DNA from: Companilactobacillus bobalius
GTDB taxonomy: Bacteria; Bacillota; Bacilli; Lactobacillales; Lactobacillaceae
NCBI RefSeq assembly: GCF_009764355.1
Contig: NZ_LNUA01000011.1
Span: forward strand, 213,702 to 277,701
Length of the DNA stretch: 64,000 nt
Reading direction: 5' to 3'
Shown: positions 54,497 through 61,184 of the stretch, in pieces
How positions within the stretch are numbered: the stretch's first letter is position 1
How the letters are laid out: every line of letters begins with the position of its first letter
Program-made: the position numbers and the translations under genes
The notes under the pieces: model-generated
Databases searched by the model: none
The model's input: the letters and a program-made list of their open reading frames with translations, nothing else
What the model was told of the DNA's origin: nothing

Positions 54497-55720
54497 ATGA
54501 AGAAAATTAAGTTAATAGTTTTCAGTGATTTTATTAGTAGTTTCTCTATATCCGCTTTTATAACATACGCCTATTGGTTTTTATATAGAATTACTAAAGA
54601 CCAATCAATTGTATCGACTATTGGTACGATAACGATGCTTGCTGTACTGGGTTCGATGATGGGTGGATATATCGTTGATCGATCAAGTAAATTAAAATTA
54701 TTAAGAATGATTGCTTTTATAAGAATAATTGCATTAATAATTGCATTAACTATATTGATGATGGGTGGAAGTAATGTTTATATTGTTATAACTATTGTAA
54801 TATTGAATGCCTGTCTAAATATTGTCTATATGCCATTGACTGAGTCTATTGCTCCAACCTTTATACAAAATGATGAAGATATTGTATCTGCAAATTCATG
54901 GGTTTCTCTAGCATCACAAGTATCATCAATTGTATCATCCGGTTTTTCAGTAATTATGGTTATGATGAAAGATCCAGAATATTCTTTGGTTTGTGTTGTG
55001 ATATCTGTCATTATTTCTTTTATTTCTCTTTCGAGAATAAAGGCAGACGATAAACCTAAAATGAGTAATAATATATCATTATTTCGGCTAAAATCAAAAA
55101 TAAAAGAGGGTATTTTCCTTATATATAAAAATCATTTAGTAAGCATAATGATACCAATTGCTTTGGTAACTAATTTTTGCTATTGGACCATATGGCTTTT
55201 GATGCCCAAGTTTAGTGTTGATATATATGGTAAGTATTCTTTTACATACAACTTTATAGATATGGGTTTAACGATTGGGGGAATTGTTGGAACAGTTGTT
55301 CTGACAAAATTAGGAAAAAAAATTGGTAAATTACATTTTTATCCAATATATCTTGCTGGACAAGCTTTCTCTTTATTTTTGTTGGGTTTGCTTTCATTAG
55401 TACCTTTTGTAAGTATCATTAATGTGGTTCTAGTAGGAATTATATGGATTTTGTACGGCTTTTTTAATAGTATATCGGCAATAATTTATTTTTCGGCCGT
55501 ACAAATGTCAGCCTCTAGATCTGATATTGGAAAAACTGTGGGGGCAGTATTGACAATTTTTTCAATCGCCAATCCGATAGCTGGAATAACAAGTCCATTT
55601 TTATTAAAACTAGTGGGGCTAAGACCGCTAATAATTGTACTTGGTTTAATAATGTTTTTAGCAGCATTAATTATATATACGCCGCCATACATGAAAGTGT
55701 TGATAGAAAATGAAAAATAA
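54497..55720 (+). CDS. MFS exporter in the YcaO island
   Basis: A 407-residue, 12-helix protein of the DHA3/MacrolideEfflux-like group (FSDFISSFSISAFITYAYWFLYRITKDQS; GGYIVDRSSKLKLLRMI as motif A). It is isoleucine-rich with AT-rich codons (ATA, AGA). Placed between ycaO and the dehydrogenase gene and overlapping the latter by 11 bases, it is likely the exporter of the island's product or an immunity pump. Confidence 0.8.
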   Translation: MKKIKLIVFSDFISSFSISAFITYAYWFLYRITKDQSIVSTIGTITMLAVLGSMMGGYIVDRSSKLKLLRMIAFIRIIALIIALTILMMGGSNVYIVITIVILNACLNIVYMPLTESIAPTFIQNDEDIVSANSWVSLASQVSSIVSSGFSVIMVMMKDPEYSLVCVVISVIISFISLSRIKADDKPKMSNNISLFRLKSKIKEGIFLIYKNHLVSIMIPIALVTNFCYWTIWLLMPKFSVDIYGKYSFTYNFIDMGLTIGGIVGTVVLTKLGKKIGKLHFYPIYLAGQAFSLFLLGLLSLVPFVSIINVVLVGIIWILYGFFNSISAIIYFSAVQMSASRSDIGKTVGAVLTIFSIANPIAGITSPFLLKLVGLRPLIIVLGLIMFLAALIIYTPPYMKVLIENEK

Positions 55721-56462
55721 AATTATAGATATTATTGATAATAATGATATTGGTTCGTCAGACTTATTAAAATATAAAAGAGTTTGGAATACCATGGAAC
55801 ATGGAAAGAAAAAAAAGGAGAATTTTAAATATGAGTTAGTTCAAAATACGTCTCCGTTCTTTACACATGATAATCAACTTAAGCCTATAAAATTAATGAA
55901 GGGATATGGTATTAAGAGTATAAGAGAGTTTCAAAGAATTCCCATGAAAAGGGAAGATTTACTTAAAGTAATCTCTCTCTCGTTTTGCAAAGGAAATCAA
56001 TCTAATCATAGATCTTATGGGTCCGCTGGAGCCCTTTATCCTATTTTTCCCATACTTATTGTTACGAAAGATAATATTGTTGAAAAATTAAGTCGAGGCA
56101 TATATGTTTTAGATGATGATACCCAAAATTTAATTTATGTTTCTTGTGGCCAAGAATTAAATAAAATGGCAAAGTATATATATCCATATGACGAAAATAA
56201 AAAATTACCGTCTGATTTAATGATTTGTTACTGTTTTTCGTTGTTTAGAACAACTATTAAATATGGATTCAGAGGTTTTAGACATATGCTTTTTGAAGCG
56301 GGTGAAATGGCTGAAGCTTTTAGATTGTTTGGGAGTAGAGAGATTCCAGATTTTGGCGATATCAGCTGGTCGGGATTTGATGATGAAGGTGTTAAAAAGA
56401 CAATAGGAATTTCAAATATTTCTCCGGTAATGATTCAGTTTTTTGGATACAGATCCAATTAA
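55710..56462 (+). CDS. SagB-type (nitroreductase-fold) dehydrogenase
   Basis: A 250-residue FMN-dependent protein. HRSYGSAGALYPIFPILIV and IKYGFRGFRHMLFEAGEMAEAFRLF are the SagB-family hallmarks (R-x3-S-AGA-x-YP and YG-x-RG-x-R-x3-EAG-x-x-A). SagB enzymes oxidise azolines to azoles in microcin B17/streptolysin S type peptides. The N-terminal 80 residues (KVWNTMEHGKKKKENF-like, then IREFQRIPMKREDLLKVISLSFC) fit the family. The start overlaps the exporter gene, so they are co-translated. It ends at a strong terminator that closes the island. Confidence 0.8.
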   Translation: MKNKIIDIIDNNDIGSSDLLKYKRVWNTMEHGKKKKENFKYELVQNTSPFFTHDNQLKPIKLMKGYGIKSIREFQRIPMKREDLLKVISLSFCKGNQSNHRSYGSAGALYPIFPILIVTKDNIVEKLSRGIYVLDDDTQNLIYVSCGQELNKMAKYIYPYDENKKLPSDLMICYCFSLFRTTIKYGFRGFRHMLFEAGEMAEAFRLFGSREIPDFGDISWSGFDDEGVKKTIGISNISPVMIQFFGYRSN

Positions 56463-56495
56463 AAAGCTTTTTAATCAATTTTATAATATTTCTCA

Positions 56496-56526
56496 AAAAA
56501 GCATTCCATTATGGAATGCTTTTTAA
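56496..56526 (+). terminator. terminator of the YcaO island
   Basis: AAAAAGCATTCC / GGAATGCTTTTT with loop ATTAT. Confidence 0.88.
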
Positions 56527-56537
56527 ATTAACATGAA

Positions 56538-56566
56538 TTGTTCGCACTTAATATCCCTCCTATAAT
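56538..56566 (+). promoter_or_regulatory. promoter of the UbiD operon
   Basis: TTGTTC, 17 bases, TATAAT at 56561-56566, 33 bases before the start codon. Confidence 0.65.
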
Positions 56567-56598
56567 AATCACTGTTAAGACAAAGAGGAGGCAATTAA

Positions 56599-58074
56599 AT
56601 GTCAGAACAACCATATGATTTAAGAAGAGTTATTGATGAATTAAAGAAAGAACCTGGTCAATATCATGAAACTGATGTTGAGGTTGATCCGGATGCAGAA
56701 CTTTCAGGAGTTTACCGTTATATCGGTGCTGGTGGAACGGTTAAACGTCCTACTCAAGAGGGTCCAGCAATGATGTTCAACAATGTCAAAGGATTTCCTG
56801 GAACAAGAGTATTCATCGGTGCGATGGCAAGTCGTAAGCGTGATGGGATGATTTTGCATCATGACTATAAGACTTTGGGACGTCTTTTAAAGGATTCAGT
56901 GGAACATCCTGTTGCTCCAGTAATGGTGGATTCTGACAAAGCTCCTGTACAAGAAGTTGTTCATAAGGCTACTGACAAAGATTTCGATATCAGAAAGATT
57001 TTGCCAGCTCCAACTAATACTGAATACGATGCTGGTCCATATATTACTATGGGATTAGTTTTGGGTTCAGATCCCGATAAGACTATGACAGACGTTACGA
57101 TTCACCGTATGGTTTTGGAAGACAAAGATACAATTGGTATGTATATCATGCCTGGTGGTCGTCACATTGGACACTTCCAGAAACAATTTGAAAAACTAGA
57201 TAAACCTATGCCTATTACAATTAATATTGGTTTGGATCCAGCTATTACCATTGGGGCAACTTTTGAGCCACCTACAACTCCACTTGGTTATGACGAATTG
57301 AATATTGCCGGTGCTTTGCGTAATCAAGCAGTTCAACTCGTTAACGCCAAAACAATTGATGAAAAGGCGATTGCTCGTGCCGAATACGTAGTTGAAGCCG
57401 AAATTATGCCTAACCAAACTATGCAAGAAGATATCAATACACACACTGGCAAAGCTATGCCTGAATTCCCAGGCTACAATGGTGATGCTAATCCAGCCGT
57501 TAATGTGGTAAAAGTTAAGGCTATCACTCACCGTAAAGATAACCCAATTATGCAGACAACAATTGGTCCTAGTGAAGAACATGTTTCCATGGCTGGAATT
57601 CCTACTGAGGCAAGTATTCTTGAACTTGTTGACAAGGCTATTCCTGGAAAAGTTGTTAACGTTTATAATCCTCCAGCAGGTGGCGGTAAGTTAATGACTA
57701 TTATGCAAATTCACAAGGATAATGAAGCCGATGAAGGTATTCAAAGACAAGCAGCTATTTTAGCTCTATCAGCCTTTAAGGAATTGAAGACAGTCTTTTT
57801 AGTTGATGAAGATGTCGACATCTTTGATATGAACGATGTTGTTTGGACAATGAATACTAGATTCCAAGGCGACAAGGATATTATGGTTTTACCAGGTATG
57901 AGAAATCATCCTTTGGATCCATCTGAAAGACCACAATATGATCCTAAGTCAATTCGTTTCCGTGGTATGAGTTCCAAGACAATTATTGATGGTACTGTAC
58001 CATTTGATATGAAAGATCAATTTGTCCGTGCTCAGTTTAAGGAAGTCGATGACTGGCAAAAATATTTGAAATAA
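56599..58074 (+). CDS. lpdC: UbiD-family decarboxylase, gallate/protocatechuate type
   Basis: A 491-residue prenylated-FMN-dependent decarboxylase, the length of Lactiplantibacillus plantarum gallate decarboxylase LpdC. Conserved parts include TDVTIHRMVLEDKDTIGMYIMPGGRHIGHF, the metal/prFMN region GLDPAITIGATFEPP, and the catalytic acid region AEYVVEAEIMPNQTMQEDINTHTGKAMPEFPGYNG. It should non-oxidatively decarboxylate hydroxybenzoates such as gallate to pyrogallol; the exact substrate is inferred from operon content. A GAGGAGG site precedes the start. UbiX- and LpdD-type genes follow directly. Confidence 0.9.
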   Translation: MSEQPYDLRRVIDELKKEPGQYHETDVEVDPDAELSGVYRYIGAGGTVKRPTQEGPAMMFNNVKGFPGTRVFIGAMASRKRDGMILHHDYKTLGRLLKDSVEHPVAPVMVDSDKAPVQEVVHKATDKDFDIRKILPAPTNTEYDAGPYITMGLVLGSDPDKTMTDVTIHRMVLEDKDTIGMYIMPGGRHIGHFQKQFEKLDKPMPITINIGLDPAITIGATFEPPTTPLGYDELNIAGALRNQAVQLVNAKTIDEKAIARAEYVVEAEIMPNQTMQEDINTHTGKAMPEFPGYNGDANPAVNVVKVKAITHRKDNPIMQTTIGPSEEHVSMAGIPTEASILELVDKAIPGKVVNVYNPPAGGGKLMTIMQIHKDNEADEGIQRQAAILALSAFKELKTVFLVDEDVDIFDMNDVVWTMNTRFQGDKDIMVLPGMRNHPLDPSERPQYDPKSIRFRGMSSKTIIDGTVPFDMKDQFVRAQFKEVDDWQKYLK

Positions 58075-58086
58075 GGAAGTGTGAAG

Positions 58087-58659
58087 ATGGCTCGTAAAAG
58101 AAGAATTGTTATTGGTGTAACTGGTGCTTCAGGCACAATTTATGCAATTGATTTGATGAAAAAATTGAAGGCAATTGAGAATGTTGAAACACATGTTGTT
58201 TTCAGTGCTTGGGCTAAGAAAAATTTACAGTTAGAAACAGAAATGTCTTTAGCTGAGATTAAGGAATTAGCCGATTACTTTTACAGTGATAATGATTTGG
58301 GTGCTACTATTGCTAGTGGTTCATTCTTAACCGATGGGATGGTAATCGTTCCTGCCAGTATGAAGACAGTCGCCAGTATTGCAGTAGGTATCGGTGACAA
58401 TTTAATTTCACGAGCAGCTGATGTCACACTGAAAGAACAACGTAAGTTGATTATGGTACCAAGAGAAACGCCTTTAAATACGATACATTTAGAAAACATG
58501 ACAAAGTTATCGAAAATGGGTGTACAAATGATTCCACCAATTCCGGCATTTTATAATCATCCTGAAACCATTCAAGATTTAGTTGATCATCAAACAATGA
58601 AAGAACTAGATGCTTTAAGAATTGACAATGCAATTGGCGGACGTTGGGAGGGAATTTAA
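58087..58659 (+). CDS. lpdB: UbiX-family flavin prenyltransferase
   Basis: A 190-residue flavoprotein that makes the prenylated FMN cofactor for UbiD. Motifs are RRIVIGVTGASGTIYAIDLMKKL, ATIASGSFLTDGMVIVPASMKTVASIAVGIGDNLISRAADVTLKEQRKLIMVPRETPLNTIHLENM. The start at 58087 follows AAGGAAG; a GTG at 58081 is too close to that site. It lies 12 bases after the UbiD gene and its stop overlaps the next start (TAATG). Confidence 0.92.
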   Translation: MARKRRIVIGVTGASGTIYAIDLMKKLKAIENVETHVVFSAWAKKNLQLETEMSLAEIKELADYFYSDNDLGATIASGSFLTDGMVIVPASMKTVASIAVGIGDNLISRAADVTLKEQRKLIMVPRETPLNTIHLENMTKLSKMGVQMIPPIPAFYNHPETIQDLVDHQTMKELDALRIDNAIGGRWEGI

Positions 58660-59066
58660 TGAAATTCTCAGTTACCAAAGAAAATTACACTATGACAGCT
58701 GATATTACTATCATTGGTAAAGATTTATTTATCGCTATAACGGGTGGAGATAATCCTCATATTGGAACTATCACGACTCTAACGAAAAATATTGATATGC
58801 AGACGATACGATATCCTAGTCACGACGGCAGATTTCATAAGGATGATGTTCTAGCCACTCGTGTTGGAAAAATTATTCAACCTTGTCTACCGGGAAGTTG
58901 CACTATCAGTGCGGGAGTCCACATTAATCATATTTCAAAGAAACAAATCATGGTTTCCAGTCAGATGGCACAGAATTTAGGTGATCAAATTAGTACTTGG
59001 TTACAACAAAACGATTTCGATGTGCCAGAACCTATTTACTACAGTAATTCGGAGAATCCACAATGA
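58659..59066 (+). CDS. lpdD: LpdD-like small protein of the decarboxylase operon
   Basis: A 135-residue soluble protein starting at the TAATG overlap behind GGGAGG. Conserved-looking stretches are GKDLFIAITGGDNPHIGTITTL, PSHDGRFHKDDVLATRVGKIIQPCLPGSCTISAGVHINHISKKQI. It fits the third component (VdcD/LpdD/BsdD-type context) of hydroxyarylic acid decarboxylase operons, whose exact role is unsettled. Two cysteines in QPCLPGSC could bind a metal. Confidence 0.75.
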   Translation: MKFSVTKENYTMTADITIIGKDLFIAITGGDNPHIGTITTLTKNIDMQTIRYPSHDGRFHKDDVLATRVGKIIQPCLPGSCTISAGVHINHISKKQIMVSSQMAQNLGDQISTWLQQNDFDVPEPIYYSNSENPQ

Positions 59067-59069
59067 AAT

Positions 59070-59117
59070 AAATGCCCTCTAAAACTAGTGATTACCTAGT
59101 TCTAGAGGGCATTTTTG
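59070..59117. terminator. bidirectional terminator between lpdD and coaBC
   Basis: AAATGCCCTCTA-AAACTAG / CTAGTTC-TAGAGGGCATTT with T tract. Confidence 0.9.
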
Positions 59118-59119
59118 TT

Positions 59120-60313
59120 TTACTTACTTAAATAGAATTTCCAGAATTTTTTGGCTACATCTTCCTTAGACATTAATGGCCAAACTAAAGGCTGATGTCC
59201 TTTTTGTAAAAGGGTAATTTTGTTGGTATCAACGTTAAAACCGGCGTCGACTTGAGCAACATTGTTAGCTAAGATTACATCAGCATTCTTCTTAGCTAAC
59301 TTCTTTTCAGCATTTTCTAAAAGATTTTGAGTTTCAGCAGCAAAGCCAACAACAAATTGATCTTTGGATTTAGTAGCGGCGATAGTTTGTAAAATATCGG
59401 GATTCTTAGTTAATTTGATAGTGAAAATATCTTCATCATCATTCTTTTTGATCTTTTGATCAGCTACATGAACTGGTTTAAAATCGGCAACAGCGGCAGC
59501 CATGATTAAAACGTCAGTAGTGGGAAAAACATCTTTTAATTGCTTCATCATTTCGTCAGCAGTTTGTATTTGGATAATATTCATACCACCAAATGGTGCT
59601 GCCACAGTGGTAATTAAGGTTACTTCAGCTCCTAGATCACGGGCAATTTTAGCCATCGCAAAGCCCATTTTACCGGACGAACGATTGCCGATAAATCTGA
59701 CTGGATCGATAGCTTCCTTAGTTCCGCCAGCAGTTACAACAACTTTAACACCCTTCAGTTTTTTCTCAGCAAACTGTTCTTGAATCGCTTTAACTATGAC
59801 ATCAAGTTCGGGCAAGCGGCCTTTGCCAGTCATTCCTTCGGCCAAAAAGCCTGTTTCGGGTTCAATTATTTGAATTCCCATTTGTTTTAAAGTTTGTAAA
59901 TTATGCTCAACGGCAGGATTTTCATACATATCGGTATTCATGGCTGGGAAAACCAATTTGGGTGCTTTAGTTGCCAGCAAACTGGTAGAAACGATATCGT
60001 CAGCTAAGCCATTAGCCATTTTTCCAATAATATTGGCAGTTGCGGGTACGACTACGGCTAAATCGGTCCACAGTGCCAATTTAATATGAGGAATAAAGTC
60101 ATCAGTAGCGGTTTGGGGTTTGAAATTATCAGTGATAACAGGTCTTTGACTCAAGGTAGCGAAGGTTAGTGGTGTAACAAATTCTTGTGCTGATTTAGTC
60201 ATAATAACTTGAACCTGAGCACCTTGTTTAATCAATGCACGGACAATGTTCAATGATTTATAAGCTGCAATACCACCTGTAACATAAATTGCAATATGTT
60301 TATCTTTAAGCAT
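59120..60313 (-). CDS. coaBC: bifunctional phosphopantothenoylcysteine decarboxylase/synthetase
   Basis: A 397-residue Dfp/CoaBC protein. The N-terminal CoaC flavoprotein domain has GGIAAYKSLNIVRALIKQGA, a histidine in HIKLALWTDLAVVVPATANIIGKMANGLADD, and PAMNTDMYENPAV. The C-terminal CoaB domain begins KLKGVKVVVTAGGTKEAIDPVRFIGNRSSGKMGFA and contains AAAVADFKP. It converts 4'-phosphopantothenate and cysteine to 4'-phosphopantetheine in coenzyme A synthesis. The start follows a GAGGTG-type site. Confidence 0.95.
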   Translation of the reverse strand: MLKDKHIAIYVTGGIAAYKSLNIVRALIKQGAQVQVIMTKSAQEFVTPLTFATLSQRPVITDNFKPQTATDDFIPHIKLALWTDLAVVVPATANIIGKMANGLADDIVSTSLLATKAPKLVFPAMNTDMYENPAVEHNLQTLKQMGIQIIEPETGFLAEGMTGKGRLPELDVIVKAIQEQFAEKKLKGVKVVVTAGGTKEAIDPVRFIGNRSSGKMGFAMAKIARDLGAEVTLITTVAAPFGGMNIIQIQTADEMMKQLKDVFPTTDVLIMAAAVADFKPVHVADQKIKKNDDEDIFTIKLTKNPDILQTIAATKSKDQFVVGFAAETQNLLENAEKKLAKKNADVILANNVAQVDAGFNVDTNKITLLQKGHQPLVWPLMSKEDVAKKFWKFYLSK

Positions 60314-60391
60314 AATTTCACCTCAAAATTTTTTCTTACTATATTATACATGATTATGAGTATGATAATATTTTCTTATCAGGGGGTTGCC

Positions 60392-60586
60392 ATGAATATT
60401 TATACGTTGGATATAATAATTATTATTTTATTGATTGTTGGTTTGAATGATCCATTACTTAGGGTTTTACAAAGTGTATTAGGAAGCAATTTTGTAGTTA
60501 GTGAAATAATCATTGGTGTTGTTGTCATTTTTCTTATGATTGTTATTCATAAATATGTTTTGAGACGATTTTTCTTTAAGAAATAG
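60392..60586 (+). CDS. two-helix small membrane protein
   Basis: A 64-residue protein from ATG 60392 behind AGGGGG, with hydrophobic segments at about residues 5-20 and 35-58 separated by LNDPLLRVLQSVLGSNFVVSE, and a basic C-terminus (RRFFFKK). The longer frame opening at 60296 overlaps the coaBC start and is unlikely. No family recognised. Confidence 0.55.
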   Translation: MNIYTLDIIIIILLIVGLNDPLLRVLQSVLGSNFVVSEIIIGVVVIFLMIVIHKYVLRRFFFKK

Positions 60587-60612
60587 AATAAATTAGGGAT
60601 ACGTTTAAATTA

Positions 60613-60785
60613 CCGTCTTCCGCAAAAGTTGAAAATGCTGGTGGAACGCTGTGGGCACGGCTTGAAGCTAATTATTTCACACTCCGTGCAAAATAATGGA
60701 TCTTCAAGTCCGGCCTCATTGTAAGTGGCAAAGCCACTAACAATGATTTCACAGCTGACCGCATTTTCAACTTTTGCTCCAGACT
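60613..60785 (+). repeat. family B structured intergenic element, copy B2
   Basis: Outer stem GCAAAAGTTGAAAATGC (60622-60638) with GCATTTTCAACTTTTGC (60761-60777). A loop with TGGAAC and TGA follows, then GCTGTG/CACAGC (60648-60653 with 60750-60755). Hairpin one is CTTGAAG/CTTCAAG capped by ATTATTT-CACAC-TCC-GTGCA-AAATAAT. Hairpin two is TCATTGT-A-AGTGGC-AAA-GCCACT-A-ACAATGA. Flanks are CCGTCTTCC and TCCAGACTA. Confidence 0.8.
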
Positions 60786-60888
60786 AGTGAACTGTTCTTT
60801 TGATTTAGAATTTTCATTTGGATAATGTGGAGTTAAGAATTTCAAGATGCTGCGTTTTTACTCGCTAATATTAGGATTAAGAACACAG

Positions 60889-60918
60889 TTGACTTTAATT
60901 TAAATTTCGGGCTATTAT
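60889..60918 (+). promoter_or_regulatory. promoter of candidate small RNA
   Basis: TTGACT at 60889-60894 and TATTAT at 60913-60918, spacer 18. No coding frame starts downstream before the terminator. Confidence 0.5.
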
Positions 60919-60924
60919 TTTTTT

Positions 60925-61054
60925 GTAAATGAGGACATTAAAAAGGACTGAAGACGGCAATCTTCAGTCCCAAAAATCTTAATGTCATCGCCTGAATATA
61001 TAAAAAAACTATGTGTTACTCAAGGTCAGACATGCCAGTGTCTGGCCTTTTTTT
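60925..61054 (+). ncRNA. candidate small RNA with nested hairpin and terminator
   Basis: Downstream of the promoter, GACATTA...TTAATGTC (60934-60940, 60979-60986) encloses GGACTGAAGA / TCTTCAGTCC (60945-60954, 60961-60970) with loop CGGCAA. A final AAGGTCAGACA / TGTCTGGCCTT hairpin (61022-61047) has seven T residues. The only ATG frame inside is 17 codons with no ribosome site. I recognise no Rfam-type family; length is about 130 bases. The next gene starts 130 bases further on. Confidence 0.5.
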
Positions 61055-61184
61055 GTAATTCAATCATACTAATAATGTTTCTATTTGAAAGAATACATAT
61101 AATGATTATGAAATTACTTTTTAATCAATTATTTAAAAGTGTAAAATTAAGGTAATTACATTTCCACCAAAGGAGAATGTCGCG

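Noticed and set aside
57196..57582. 128-codon minus-strand frame inside the UbiD gene
   Set aside because: Antisense shadow with no ribosome site and no recognisable domain; UbiD coding in the other strand is clear.
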